64,000 bases of DNA, from assembly GCF_006345825.1 (NCBI RefSeq), contig NZ_VCIX01000082.1, positions 248,001-312,000 of the forward strand, in the 5' to 3' direction. The first letter of the stretch is position 1, and every line of letters begins with the position of its first letter. Both the position numbers and the translations under genes were made by a program. This stretch comes from Paenibacillus paridis. Lineage in GTDB: Bacteria > Bacillota > Bacilli > Paenibacillales > Paenibacillaceae. The notes below the pieces were generated by a model that did not search any database, had not been told where the DNA came from, and saw only the letters and a program-made list of their open reading frames with translations. Shown piece after piece: positions 25,679-34,475 of this stretch.

Positions 25679-26521
25679 TTACGACTTCTGATAGCTACGG
25701 CGGAAGGCGCCGGGTGTGAGCCGTTCCAGCCTCTTGAAGATTGCTCCATAATAGCTGGCAGATTCAAAGCCGACTTGATGAGCAATATCCTGCATCCCGC
25801 GCTGCACATTGTCGAGCAGCAGTTCCTTGCTCTTGTTGATCCTTACCTGATTGACATAGCTGATGGGTCGAATGCCTGTCGTCTTCTTGAACAAATGGCA
25901 GAAATATTCCGGTGTGACGCACATCAGTCCGGCGAGCGTCTGCAAGGTAATCTCTTTGGCATAATGCTGGTCAATATAGTCTAGGACCGGCTTTAACCGT
26001 TCATACTGCTGCCCGACGGTGTCGCTGCCCTCGACAGAGACGCGCTGAATAATCTCCGTCAATAAGGTATAGAGGATGGCCGAGCAGGCGTAATTGCTTA
26101 ACGTTTGCTCATGAGGCGTAAGGGCAGCTTGCAGCAGCTCACGCATTCGGGATAGAAGGTATTCGGGCGATGCGAGCGCGAATACGCATGTGTCGACAAT
26201 GCCGACTGTTTCAAACAAGCTCGCTGAACCACTGCCATCGAAGATGATCCAGTCGACTTCCCAGCTCCCCGATAAAGCATAGTATTCATGCTTCTGACCG
26301 GGGAACAGCAGCATGCCCATGCCTGGCTTGACGATATGCTCCGTTTCACTTAGTTTGAGCTTGCCCTCGCCACTGCGGCATTGAATCCACTGATAATCTT
26401 GAATGCCTGGGTCTCGGCGTATATGCTCCTGTTCATGATGCAGACCAATGCCAAGCAAATAAAAAGGGAGCAGCTTGTCTCTGGCGGATAGTACCGGGAA
26501 AGCACGATTGGGATGAGGCAT
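25679..26521 (-). CDS. AraC-family transcriptional regulator with N-terminal sugar-binding cupin
   Basis: 280 residues. The first 160 residues resemble the AraC_binding cupin (VKPGMGMLLFPGQKHEYYAL), which normally binds a sugar inducer. The last 100 residues hold two helix-turn-helix motifs (LQTLAGLMCVTPEYFCHLFK; IAHQVGFESASYYGAIFKRL). AAAGGAG precedes the ATG. It is divergent from the GH42 gene with 116 bp between start codons and is probably its direct regulator. It lacks a receiver domain, so it should sense an intracellular ligand rather than answer a kinase. Confidence 0.92.
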   Translation of the reverse strand: MPHPNRAFPVLSARDKLLPFYLLGIGLHHEQEHIRRDPGIQDYQWIQCRSGEGKLKLSETEHIVKPGMGMLLFPGQKHEYYALSGSWEVDWIIFDGSGSASLFETVGIVDTCVFALASPEYLLSRMRELLQAALTPHEQTLSNYACSAILYTLLTEIIQRVSVEGSDTVGQQYERLKPVLDYIDQHYAKEITLQTLAGLMCVTPEYFCHLFKKTTGIRPISYVNQVRINKSKELLLDNVQRGMQDIAHQVGFESASYYGAIFKRLERLTPGAFRRSYQKS

Positions 26522-26550
26522 GCGACCAATTCTCCTTTCAACTTAATATT

Positions 26551-26604
26551 GTTATATCGTATTAATTATTTAAGATATTCACTCGAATTAATATAACATA
26601 TAAT
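26551..26604 (+). promoter_or_regulatory. Divergent promoter region of the AraC and GH42 genes
   Basis: TATAAT (26599-26604) lies 34 bp upstream of the GH42 start; the hexamer 17 bp before it (TATTCA) is a poor -35, suggesting an activated promoter. GTTATAT (26551-26557) and ATATAAC (26591-26597) form a spaced inverted repeat that could be bound by the AraC protein. The region is very AT-rich, so chance matches are possible. Confidence 0.45.
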
Positions 26605-26637
26605 CGCAATATATTGATGAATAAAGGAGATCACAGG

Positions 26638-28623
26638 ATGACGATTAAGATCGGAATTGATTATTATCCAGAGCAATGGACTGTCGAGCTATGGGAGAAG
26701 GATGCAGCGCTTATGCAAGAGACGGGTGTTGCTGTTGTGCGAATGGCGGAGTTCGCCTGGAGCCGAATGGAACCAACCGAGGGTGATTATCGGTTTGAAT
26801 GGTTGGATGCGGCTATAGAAGTATTCGCCGCACGCGGCATGGAGATCGTGTTATGCACACCTACCAATACCCCGCCGAACTGGATGACAACCCGTTATTC
26901 GGATGTGCTGCCAATGGATGAGCAACGTCAAATAATCCGGCCGGGTGTGCGTGGACATCGCTGCAACAACAGCTATTCCTTGAGAATGCTGGGCTCCAAT
27001 TTTGTGGAAGCGATGTCACAGCGCTATGCGAAGCATCCCGCCGTCATAGGCTGGCAAATCGATAACGAGATGCACTATCAGGAATGCCATTGCGATACGT
27101 GCAATCGTGCATTTGTCGCTTGGCTGCAGAAACGTTATTCCAGTCTGGAGGAGTTGAACCGGGAATGGGGCACGGTCGTCTGGAGCGGGGAATACAGCAG
27201 TTGGGCCGAGGTAACGACGCCGCTCGGTGGCAGCAAGCCGATGAATCCTTCCTATCTTCTGGAATACAAACGATTTTGCTCGGACAGCGTAGGCTATCTG
27301 CTGGGATGGCAGCTTGAAATTCTACGTAGAAACTGTCCAGGCCAATTCGCAACGCATAACATGTGGCAATTTCCGAATACCCTGGACTATTATGATCTCC
27401 ACAAAGAGCTGGATTTCGTTTCTGTCGATTATTATCCGAATGAGCTGTATCGCGATTATGGCGATCGGTTTCCGAGAAATGGAGCGCTGTCGCTGGACTT
27501 GGTTCGCGGTATCAAGCGCCGCAATTTCTGGGTAATGGAGCAGCTCAGCGGACCGCAGGGCGCCTGGATGCCGATTCAACGCACCCCTTATCCTGGACTG
27601 ATCCGAGCTCGTTCCTGGCAGACAATCGCTCGCGGCGCGGATATGGTCGTCCATTTCCGCTGGCGAAGTGCTGCCGTCGGAGCCGAACAGTTCTGGCACG
27701 GACTTATTGACCATAGCAATGTTCCTGGACGCAGGTTCAAGGAGTTCGCGGAGCTTACTCGCGAGGTGAACCAGCTAGGAGAACTGCTTGCTGGCTCGAC
27801 AATCGTTACCCAGGTTGCGATTCTGCATTCGCATGACCAGCATACTGCGCTTTCCCTTCAGCCACAGGCAGAGGGAGGAATGCACTATATAGATAACTTG
27901 TCCTCTATGCACAATGCATTTCTGAAAATGGGCGTCGGTACGGACGTTATCAACTGGTCCGAGGAGCTTGATGGCTACAAGCTGGTCATTGTCCCTTCCC
28001 TCTTTCTGTTAAGTGAAGAAGTAGCGCAGCGGCTGGAGCGGTTCGCGGCCGGGGGCGGCACGGTCGTCCTCACCAATCGAACAGGCGTGAAGAACATGAG
28101 GAATGTATGTGAGATGCTGCCTCTGCCGGGGCTGCTGGCGGAAGCGGCGGGTGTTGTCGTTAGTGAATATGATGCAATCGGCAACAGCGAGCATCGAATT
28201 CGGAACGCGGAGGGCCAGACATTCGCTGCGAAGCAATGGTGCGATCTTCTGGAACTGCGAGGAGCAGAACCAATTGCCTGGTACGACAACGACTTTTACG
28301 AGGGTGTGCCGGCGGTTACTGTCAATAAGCTTGGTGAAGGTGAAGTGTATTATGTCGGCACTTGGCCGGACCCATCGTATTTCTATCAGCTATTCGAAGG
28401 CATATTGAAGGAAAAGGACTTAACGCCCAAATTCCAGCTGCCGGAAGGTGTCGAGCTATCGATTCGAACGAAGGGTGAGGAAAGCTTCCTGTTCCTGATC
28501 AATTTGACGAATGAGAAACGAGAGATTACGCTTGACGTTCCCTATCGCAGCTTGTTGACGAGCGAGAGATCGGAGCAGAAGATAACGCTGCCAGCACTGG
28601 GAGTAGATATTCTAACTTTATAA
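26638..28623 (+). CDS. GH42 beta-galactosidase
   Basis: 661 residues from the ATG at 26638, which has AAAGGAG 8 nt upstream; ATGs at 26614 and 26617 lie before that site. IGIDYYPEQW opens the GH42 barrel. WQIDNEMHYQECHCDTC near residue 142 carries the acid/base Glu and the Cys cluster that binds zinc in this family. WVMEQLSGPQ near residue 300 holds the nucleophile Glu. A trimerisation domain (about 390-590) and a small beta domain follow. There is no signal peptide, so it acts in the cytoplasm on imported galacto-oligosaccharides. It is transcribed alone and ends at a strong terminator. Confidence 0.95.
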   Translation: MTIKIGIDYYPEQWTVELWEKDAALMQETGVAVVRMAEFAWSRMEPTEGDYRFEWLDAAIEVFAARGMEIVLCTPTNTPPNWMTTRYSDVLPMDEQRQIIRPGVRGHRCNNSYSLRMLGSNFVEAMSQRYAKHPAVIGWQIDNEMHYQECHCDTCNRAFVAWLQKRYSSLEELNREWGTVVWSGEYSSWAEVTTPLGGSKPMNPSYLLEYKRFCSDSVGYLLGWQLEILRRNCPGQFATHNMWQFPNTLDYYDLHKELDFVSVDYYPNELYRDYGDRFPRNGALSLDLVRGIKRRNFWVMEQLSGPQGAWMPIQRTPYPGLIRARSWQTIARGADMVVHFRWRSAAVGAEQFWHGLIDHSNVPGRRFKEFAELTREVNQLGELLAGSTIVTQVAILHSHDQHTALSLQPQAEGGMHYIDNLSSMHNAFLKMGVGTDVINWSEELDGYKLVIVPSLFLLSEEVAQRLERFAAGGGTVVLTNRTGVKNMRNVCEMLPLPGLLAEAAGVVVSEYDAIGNSEHRIRNAEGQTFAAKQWCDLLELRGAEPIAWYDNDFYEGVPAVTVNKLGEGEVYYVGTWPDPSYFYQLFEGILKEKDLTPKFQLPEGVELSIRTKGEESFLFLINLTNEKREITLDVPYRSLLTSERSEQKITLPALGVDILTL

Positions 28624-28668
28624 GATTAGCGGCTTGCATCTTAGTGAAGGAATTTTGCTCGACAGCCA

Positions 28669-28699
28669 AAAAAACTCAGAGACATGTCTCTGAGTTTTT
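28669..28699 (+). terminator. Bidirectional rho-independent terminator after the GH42 gene
   Basis: CTCAGAGAC and GTCTCTGAG (28675-28683 with 28686-28694) form a perfect 9-bp stem flanked by AAAAAA on the left and TTTTT on the right. It lies about 50 bp past the GH42 stop codon and also suits minus-strand transcripts. Confidence 0.9.
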
Positions 28700-28709
28700 C
28701 TTTTAGTTT

Positions 28710-28811
28710 TTATAAAGTTGATACCTCAATTACAAGCCGATAACTCACATCACTTTTCAATTCACGTTCGTAAGGCTCTTTAATCTGGTCCGCGAGGATT
28801 ACTAGAATGTA
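28710..28811 (-). pseudogene. Orphan C-terminal gene tail (possibly a LacI-type regulator)
   Basis: On the minus strand an open stretch of about 33 codons, beginning just after an in-frame TAG, ends at TAA (28712-28710) next to the terminator at 28669-28699. Its end (ELKSDVSYRLVIEVSTL) resembles the last beta-strand of LacI-family regulators, but the match is by eye and weak. No start codon or ribosome binding site is present, so it is a gene remnant if it is coding at all. Confidence 0.3.
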
Positions 28812-28856
28812 CTACGCCTTTCGTGCAATGCTGCTCGTTATCACCTCAGATTTTGA

Positions 28857-29205
28857 TTAGAATCCTGTTGTGTAATGCTTAGGAATTTGTGTTTCTTTAC
28901 TTAATTTTAAAGCAGCTTCCAGTGCCCAGTAAGGGTTTCTCAGCAATCCTCTGCCCACTGCAACCAAATCCGCTTCTTCATTACCAATAACGGCATTTGC
29001 CAAAATGAGGGCATCCAGTCTACCTACGGCTATCACCGGAACATCTATAGCTTCTTGATCTCTTTAGTCAGTGGAACCTGATATGCAGCATGAGTTCCTA
29101 GTCTGCCCCATTCAGCGATAGGTCCTTCTCCACCAGAAGAAATATCAAACATATCTATTCCAGCTGCCTGATATTCTTTGGCAAAAGCAGTGCTAGCTCT
29201 TCCCC
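28857..29205 (-). pseudogene. Frameshifted C-terminal fragment of an old-yellow-enzyme (YqjM-like NADH:flavin oxidoreductase)
   Basis: On the minus strand, residues such as FAKEYQAAGIDMFDISSGG and GTHAAYQVPLTKEIKKL read to a TAG. A one-base frame change then restores AIDVPVIAVGRLDALILANA and ADLVAVGRGLLRNPYWALEA up to a stop at 28857. These are the C-terminal barrel strands of YqjM-type enzymes, including the phosphate-binding VGRGLLRNP. The N-terminal two thirds are missing; the fragment abuts the stop codon of the neighbouring yesN gene. It looks like debris from an old deletion or rearrangement and should be non-functional. Confidence 0.85.
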
Positions 29206-29976
29206 TTATGAATGAGAACCCTGGCTGCCTCCAGCCGTGATCGTCTTATACTGCTCCCTGTACTGCTTCGGCGTAATGCCTTCGTATTTTTTGAAAATCC
29301 GGATAAAATAGCTCGCCGTCTGAAGGCCGATCTGCTCCGAAATGCTATCCATGCTGAGCGGGGAATGATAGAGCAGCTCCTTAGCCCGCTTCATTCGCAG
29401 ACGAATGACATAATCGCTGAAGCTAACGCCGGTCTCTTCCTTGAACAGAACGCTGAGATAGCTCGGATTCAGATGGACATGCTGCGCGATCTCCTTAATG
29501 GACAAGGGCATGCCAATGCTTTCATGAATATACTTAACCGCACTAAGGATATAGGCGTTGCTGGATGGGATGCCATACGACAGCAAGTTTGCCGTTTCCT
29601 CCGATTTGGACTGAAATACTTTCCCTACCGACGCAATGAGCTGCTCCTGCCGGATCGGCTTCAACAAATAATCGACGGCACCAAGCCTCAGCGCCTTCTG
29701 TGCATACTCGAATTCGGCAAAGCCGGTGAGCAAAATTGTATTAATCTCATTTTGCTCGTCCCGCAATGTCTCAAGCAGCTCGATGCCCGACATCAGAGGC
29801 ATTCGAATATCGGTAATGAGCAAATCGTAAGGATTCTCGCCCAACAGACGAATCGCCTGCTTGCCATTATCGGCCATATCGACCTTTACCCTATCCTCTC
29901 CCCATTGCTCCAGCGTGAATGTTACTCCCATGCGAGAATTGTACTCATCATCAACGACCAGGATGTTGTGAGTCAT
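29206..29976 (-). CDS. Short YesN-type response regulator (receiver plus AraC domain)
   Basis: 256 residues: receiver with Asp56 (LITDIRM) and, after a linker of only about 30 residues, the AraC helix-turn-helix pair (IKEIAQHVHLNPSYLSVLFK; ISEQIGLQTASYFIRIFKKY). The middle region of roughly 170-300 residues found in the other four YesN proteins here is absent, so this is the minimal form. Its start lies 26 nt inside the end of the kinase gene, implying translational coupling. It is the last gene of locus C and probably activates the xyloside operon. Confidence 0.93.
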   Translation of the reverse strand: MTHNILVVDDEYNSRMGVTFTLEQWGEDRVKVDMADNGKQAIRLLGENPYDLLITDIRMPLMSGIELLETLRDEQNEINTILLTGFAEFEYAQKALRLGAVDYLLKPIRQEQLIASVGKVFQSKSEETANLLSYGIPSSNAYILSAVKYIHESIGMPLSIKEIAQHVHLNPSYLSVLFKEETGVSFSDYVIRLRMKRAKELLYHSPLSMDSISEQIGLQTASYFIRIFKKYEGITPKQYREQYKTITAGGSQGSHS

Positions 29977-31723
29977 CGTCCATAGTTCCCCTCTCTGGCT
30001 CGAGCTGCAGCGGTATCTTCAATACAATTGTCGTCCCTGCGCCCGGCACGCTGTCAATGGTCAAGCCGTACTGCTTCCCGTATTGGAGCTGTATGAGCTT
30101 GCACACGTTAAATAACCCAATCCCGTTGCTCCCTGTTACAAAGGCAATGCTCACGTCATTTTGTAAGCGTTCTCTGATTTGATGCAGCTCGCTTGGAACC
30201 ATGCCGATGCCGTTATCTTGCACCGTAAAGGAAATAATGCCCGCTTCCTTCTTTACGCTTAGCCTGATCGTGCCGCCGTGCTCCATCGGCTCGATGCCGT
30301 GCACGATCGCATTTTCGACCAGCGGCTGAATGGAAAGCTTCGGAATTCTAATGTCACCGAGTTCCCGCTCGCAGTCGATCTCAATCGTCAGCCTGTCGCG
30401 CCAGCGCATTTTCATAATATCGGCGTACCGCTTAACCTGCTCCAGCTCCTCATCAATGGCCACAAATCCGTCCTGCGTGCTTGAATGAATCGTATAGCGG
30501 AACAGGTCAGCAAGCTGAATGACCGTTTGAGCCCGCTCCTGCTCGCCCTTGCGGATATGGTCCCAATAAAGCGAATCGAGCGTGTTGAACAAAAAGTGCG
30601 GATTGATTTGCGAATGAAGCGCTTTAATTTCGCTTTTGCTCTTCACAATCTCAATCTCGTAAACCGAAGTAATCAAATGATTAATCTGCTTAACCATCTG
30701 GTTATAGGTCAAGCTCAATTGATTGACCTCGCGGTTGAAATACTGATCTGGATTCTCCCGTGGACTGCCATGCTTGCCGCCCTGGATAATGCGCGTCAGG
30801 CTTCTGATTGGCGATGTAATAAACTTGGATAAATAATAGGACAGTATCGCAAATGCGAAGATGCTCAGCACGCTTGCCCAAAGCAGCACATCGCGCAAAA
30901 AGTAAATATCGGCGGCCAGCGTTTTTTTCGGAATCATGATTTGCAGCTTCCAGCCCGTTGACCGAATGGCTCGCTCTACTGTCACATAATCGCTGCTCTC
31001 CCCTTCAAGCGTACCTACAGATAAGAGCAGTCCGCTTTCTTCCCCAACAACCATGCTGTTGTTGTTCTCATCAAGCAAGCGCGTCACTCGGCCTTTATCC
31101 TTCGCCTTGTCCGTAGTGCCTAGCTCGATAATCGAAGGCTTGAGCCGGATAAGCAGATAACCGCCGCTGGCGTACTTCTCCTTCTCGATCTTTAACTGCC
31201 TGACGGCCAGCAAATCATTCGGATTATCCGGATCGCGCCCGATCCATATCATCTCGCCCGCTTGATGAATATCATCCGCCTGCTTCAAATAACGCTCCTC
31301 TATCCGCTCTTCGATGCTCTTCTCCACGATGGGGTAGAGACTGCCGGTCAAGCTGTATAGCTCAATATCCTTTATCGTATCGGAGTAAGCCGTCTTCTCA
31401 ATAAGCAGCTTCCTCAGCTTCATTCTCTCGTCATAGGCCGTCTCATGCCCCTGCTTCTCCAAGCTCAGCGCTTCTTGTATCCGGTCATCCATCGCCAGCT
31501 GCAAGGTCAAAACATTAACCTCGTTAAGCTGCGATTCCAATCTGCCGCTCGTTTGCAGGGCAATCTCATCAATGTAAAGCGCCGCATTATCCCGCTGCAC
31601 CATGGACAGTAGCACATAGAGGCTGCTTACCGTAAGCAGAAGGACCAGTGTCATCGTCAAAATAAAGCTGAAAAAAATTTGACCTCTCGTCTGATCCAGT
31701 CCTATTTTTTTGAGATATCCCAC
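29951..31723 (-). CDS. YesM-type sensor histidine kinase
   Basis: 590 residues from a GTG at 31723, with GGAGG 9 nt upstream. An ATG at 31753 is open but lies inside an intercistronic hairpin and has no ribosome binding site. Two membrane segments enclose an extracellular sensor of about 230 residues. HAMP (ITSPIRSLTRII) is followed by QINPHFLFNTL (phosphorylated His near residue 378), VENAIVHG and GIGLFNVCKLI. It is the partner of the overlapping yesN gene and presumably senses a xyloside presented by the locus C binding protein. Confidence 0.92.
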   Translation of the reverse strand: MGYLKKIGLDQTRGQIFFSFILTMTLVLLLTVSSLYVLLSMVQRDNAALYIDEIALQTSGRLESQLNEVNVLTLQLAMDDRIQEALSLEKQGHETAYDERMKLRKLLIEKTAYSDTIKDIELYSLTGSLYPIVEKSIEERIEERYLKQADDIHQAGEMIWIGRDPDNPNDLLAVRQLKIEKEKYASGGYLLIRLKPSIIELGTTDKAKDKGRVTRLLDENNNSMVVGEESGLLLSVGTLEGESSDYVTVERAIRSTGWKLQIMIPKKTLAADIYFLRDVLLWASVLSIFAFAILSYYLSKFITSPIRSLTRIIQGGKHGSPRENPDQYFNREVNQLSLTYNQMVKQINHLITSVYEIEIVKSKSEIKALHSQINPHFLFNTLDSLYWDHIRKGEQERAQTVIQLADLFRYTIHSSTQDGFVAIDEELEQVKRYADIMKMRWRDRLTIEIDCERELGDIRIPKLSIQPLVENAIVHGIEPMEHGGTIRLSVKKEAGIISFTVQDNGIGMVPSELHQIRERLQNDVSIAFVTGSNGIGLFNVCKLIQLQYGKQYGLTIDSVPGAGTTIVLKIPLQLEPERGTMDDDSQHPGR

Positions 31724-31747
31724 TTCTTTGTTCCTCCAGAGAAACTT

Positions 31748-31791
31748 GCACAAAACCTATCCTCTCTTGCACGAGTGGATAGGTTTTGTGC
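31748..31791 (-). terminator. Long intercistronic hairpin between the dehydrogenase and yesM genes
   Basis: GCACAAAACCTATCC (31748-31762) pairs perfectly over 15 bp with GGATAGGTTTTGTGC (31777-31791). The 3' arm is T-rich on the minus strand but no long T run follows, so it may be a partial terminator or a stability element separating the catabolic genes from the sensor genes. Confidence 0.6.
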
Positions 31792-31800
31792 GCATACGGT

Positions 31801-32853
31801 TTATTTATTTGGATAAATCATAATTTTTATACTGGTGTCCTTCTGTGTGCGGGCCATCTCCACCGCCGCCTTCGTATCCTGCAGCGAATATTTATGCGTA
31901 ATGACCTTCTCAATGTCTACGCTGGACTGGCTAAGTGCCTGAATGGCACCCGGGTAGGTATTCGCATAGCGGAACAATCCGAGCACGTCCACCTCGGCAT
32001 CGATAATCGCGTTCACATCAACCGAAATTTCGGAAGCAGCCGGCATCCCGACAAGCACGATGCGTCCGCCGCGCTTAACGGTACGGATCGTATCCGCGAT
32101 CGCTCGTCCGTTTCCTGATGTCTCGACAATAACGGTAACGCCTTTGCCACCAGTTAATTCGGCAATGCGAGCTTGCACGTCTTCCTTCATCGGATCGATA
32201 ACTGCCGTAACGCCCATTTCCTTCGCCAGCTCCTGCCGGAACGGCACAACGTCGGTCGCATAAATTTCACTGACGCCGTACACTTTAGCCGCTTGAATCG
32301 CGAGCAGGCCGATCGGGCCAAGCCCCGTAACCAGCAGGCGGTCTGCCGGAGTAACTCTCGCGCGGTTCATCGCGTGCAAGCCTACGGACAAAGGCTCCAG
32401 AAGAGCCCCTTGCTCAAAGCTGATCTCATCCGGCAGCTTGAACAGGAAGTCGCTGCGCACAGCTACATATTCAGCCCATGCGCCGTCAACCGGCGGCGTT
32501 GCCATAAACACAACATCCGGACACAAATTGTAACGTCCCGATTTGCAATATTCACAGCGTCCGCACGCTACGCCCGGCTCCACGGCTACGCGGTCACCTA
32601 CTGCCACATTGGCTACGCCCTTGCCGACAGCAACCACCTCGCCAGCCAGCTCATGGCCGAGAATAATCGGCTTCTCCACCACATAGCGGCCGATTCTTCC
32701 GTGCTCATAGTAATGAACGTCCGAGCCGCATACGCCAATACAGTAAACTTTAACAAGCGCTTCATCGTCCTTCGGTGTCGGAACCGGTACTTTCTTAATC
32801 TCTATATCCAGCGGTTTATTCATAACGGCTGCATCCATCATATTCATGCTCAT
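31801..32853 (-). CDS. Zinc-dependent polyol dehydrogenase (sorbitol/xylitol dehydrogenase-like)
   Basis: 350 residues of the medium-chain dehydrogenase family. Catalytic zinc ligands Cys42 (GVCGSD) and His67-Glu68 (GHELAG) are present, as are the structural-zinc cysteines (CGRCEYCKSGRYNLC) and the NAD-binding GLGPIGLLA. VHYYEHGRIGRYV is typical of sorbitol and xylitol dehydrogenases. The chosen ATG at 32853 follows GGGTGAG; upstream in-frame ATGs lie before that site. It starts 8 nt past the GH43 gene. With a beta-xylosidase next to it, interconversion of xylitol and xylulose, or a similar pentitol step, is the best guess. Confidence 0.85.
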   Translation of the reverse strand: MSMNMMDAAVMNKPLDIEIKKVPVPTPKDDEALVKVYCIGVCGSDVHYYEHGRIGRYVVEKPIILGHELAGEVVAVGKGVANVAVGDRVAVEPGVACGRCEYCKSGRYNLCPDVVFMATPPVDGAWAEYVAVRSDFLFKLPDEISFEQGALLEPLSVGLHAMNRARVTPADRLLVTGLGPIGLLAIQAAKVYGVSEIYATDVVPFRQELAKEMGVTAVIDPMKEDVQARIAELTGGKGVTVIVETSGNGRAIADTIRTVKRGGRIVLVGMPAASEISVDVNAIIDAEVDVLGLFRYANTYPGAIQALSQSSVDIEKVITHKYSLQDTKAAVEMARTQKDTSIKIMIYPNK

Positions 32854-32860
32854 TATCATC

Positions 32861-34462
32861 TCACCCTTCGGAATACTTGAAATAATCAAAGTCCGCATAC
32901 TTAGCCTGTCCGCTTAAGTCCTGCACGCAAATGCCGATAAACGCTCCGGTGAAGCCTTGATCCAGCGCAAAACCATCCTTTACCAACTCCGCGTTCTCAT
33001 CCGATATTTTGCTGGCATCCAGAACCGGGCCAATCGGCTGCCAAGCCGCCCCATTCAGCGAATAATAAAATTGCAGCGCTTCATGGCGGATTTCCGCCTT
33101 CAGATAGCAGCGCTCTGCCCCGTCAATCGTTACGGGCTGCCCAAGCGGCTCATCATATACGCCGCGGTCGCTAGACATCAAACCTAGGCATTTGCCCAGC
33201 TTCTCGTCGCGACTGATCCATAAATAATAATAGTTCTTTGTATTGTAATAGTAAATAAGCCCAGCTAGCTGCTGATAGGTATCCGGCTCAAATTCAACCA
33301 CGGTTTCCGCATCCACCGTGAACGATTGCTGGCGGCGCGCGATCATGCTCTGCCGGTGGGTGGAATAGAGGGACTCTCTTCCTTTAAGCCGCATATGGCC
33401 GGGACGTTCCTTCCAAGTTGCCCATTGCTCTCCGAGCGGCTCGCGCAGCGTATGCAAATGAATGCTGATCGTTTCCCCGTCAAAATGCTCGATCTCCGGC
33501 TCCGCCTCAAATCGATGCTCCGGCAGCCCAGGACCTTTCACTTGAACCTGTGGCGAGTGCCCCCCATGGCTAAGCCGCAGCCAGCCTTCCTTTGTCCATT
33601 CCACTGGTTGAATGGCCGTTTCCCGGCCCAGCGTGCAGCTTCCCAGCGTACTCAGCGGCCGCGCGCACAAGTGGACAATGTAATGCTGTCCATCCTGTGT
33701 CTCTACGAGGCTGGCATGCCCCGCCTTCTGCAGCTCCAGCTCAGGGCGGTCCGCCGCTGTAACGAGCGGGCCTGCCGGATCGGCTTCGTATGTGCCAAGC
33801 AGCGTCCGCGAGCGTGCCACGGTGGCCGCATGTCCATAGCGCGTGCCGCCTTCGGCCGTGATCATATAATAATAATCGCCATGACGGTAAATATGAGGCC
33901 CTTCGGTCAAGCCAAGGGACGTGCCGCCGAATAGCGTATGAATCGGACCCGTCAGCGCCTTCTGCTCCTCGGAATACTGCTGAATGACGATGCCCCCGAA
34001 CGGATTTTTGCCTTTCCGATGATCCCAAGTCAGATTAGTCACCCACTTGGTACCATCCTCGTCATGGAATAAGGAAGGATCGAAGCCGCTGCTGTTCAAA
34101 TAAATCGGTTCCGACCAAGGCCCCAGTATATCAGTAGCCGTGACCATATAGTTATGGGTGTCCTTAAAGGGACCCATGTGGCTCTTCACATCCGTAAAGA
34201 TGAGATAAAACGTCCCGTTGTCGTAGCTCAGGCACGGTGCCCATACTCCACCCGAGTCGGGATTCCCGATCATATCCAGCTGGCTGGCCCGAGCCAGCGG
34301 ATGCGCGAGCACCCGCCAATTCACTAAATCGCGGGAATGGTGAATCTGGACGCCGGGAAACCATTCAAAGGTCGAGGTTGCAATATAATAATCGTCGCCG
34401 ACACGTATTATCGAAGGATCAGGGTTGAAGCCCCGTAATATCGGATTGTTAATTACGTTAAT
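32861..34462 (-). CDS. GH43 beta-xylosidase/alpha-arabinofuranosidase with apparent ATT start codon
   Basis: 533 residues, the usual size of XynB-type GH43 enzymes. NPILRGFNPDPS (catalytic base Asp near residue 16) opens the five-bladed propeller. FDPSLFHDEDG near residue 127 holds the pKa-tuning Asp and GLTEGPHIY near residue 186 the acid Glu. The last 200 residues form the beta-sandwich common in these enzymes. The conserved N-terminus is in frame but has no ATG, GTG or TTG; a TAG lies four codons before the ATT at 34462, and GGAGG is 8 nt upstream of that ATT. The first ordinary start (GTG at 34324) would remove the catalytic base. It is probably cytoplasmic and releases xylose or arabinose. 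Confidence 0.88.
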   Translation of the reverse strand: MNVINNPILRGFNPDPSIIRVGDDYYIATSTFEWFPGVQIHHSRDLVNWRVLAHPLARASQLDMIGNPDSGGVWAPCLSYDNGTFYLIFTDVKSHMGPFKDTHNYMVTATDILGPWSEPIYLNSSGFDPSLFHDEDGTKWVTNLTWDHRKGKNPFGGIVIQQYSEEQKALTGPIHTLFGGTSLGLTEGPHIYRHGDYYYMITAEGGTRYGHAATVARSRTLLGTYEADPAGPLVTAADRPELELQKAGHASLVETQDGQHYIVHLCARPLSTLGSCTLGRETAIQPVEWTKEGWLRLSHGGHSPQVQVKGPGLPEHRFEAEPEIEHFDGETISIHLHTLREPLGEQWATWKERPGHMRLKGRESLYSTHRQSMIARRQQSFTVDAETVVEFEPDTYQQLAGLIYYYNTKNYYYLWISRDEKLGKCLGLMSSDRGVYDEPLGQPVTIDGAERCYLKAEIRHEALQFYYSLNGAAWQPIGPVLDASKISDENAELVKDGFALDQGFTGAFIGICVQDLSGQAKYADFDYFKYSEG

Positions 34463-34470
34463 CGTGAACG

Positions 34471-34475
34471 CCTCC
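34471..34475 (-). promoter_or_regulatory. Ribosome binding site that places the GH43 start at ATT
   Basis: GGAGG on the minus strand lies exactly 8 nt upstream of the ATT codon at 34462-34460 and directly follows the in-frame TAG. No ATG, GTG or TTG in that frame follows within 45 codons. Confidence 0.6.

Noticed and set aside
28857..29205. An intact oxidoreductase gene between loci B and C
   Set aside because: The N-terminal two thirds are missing and a frameshift with TAG interrupts the rest, so it is listed as a pseudogene.
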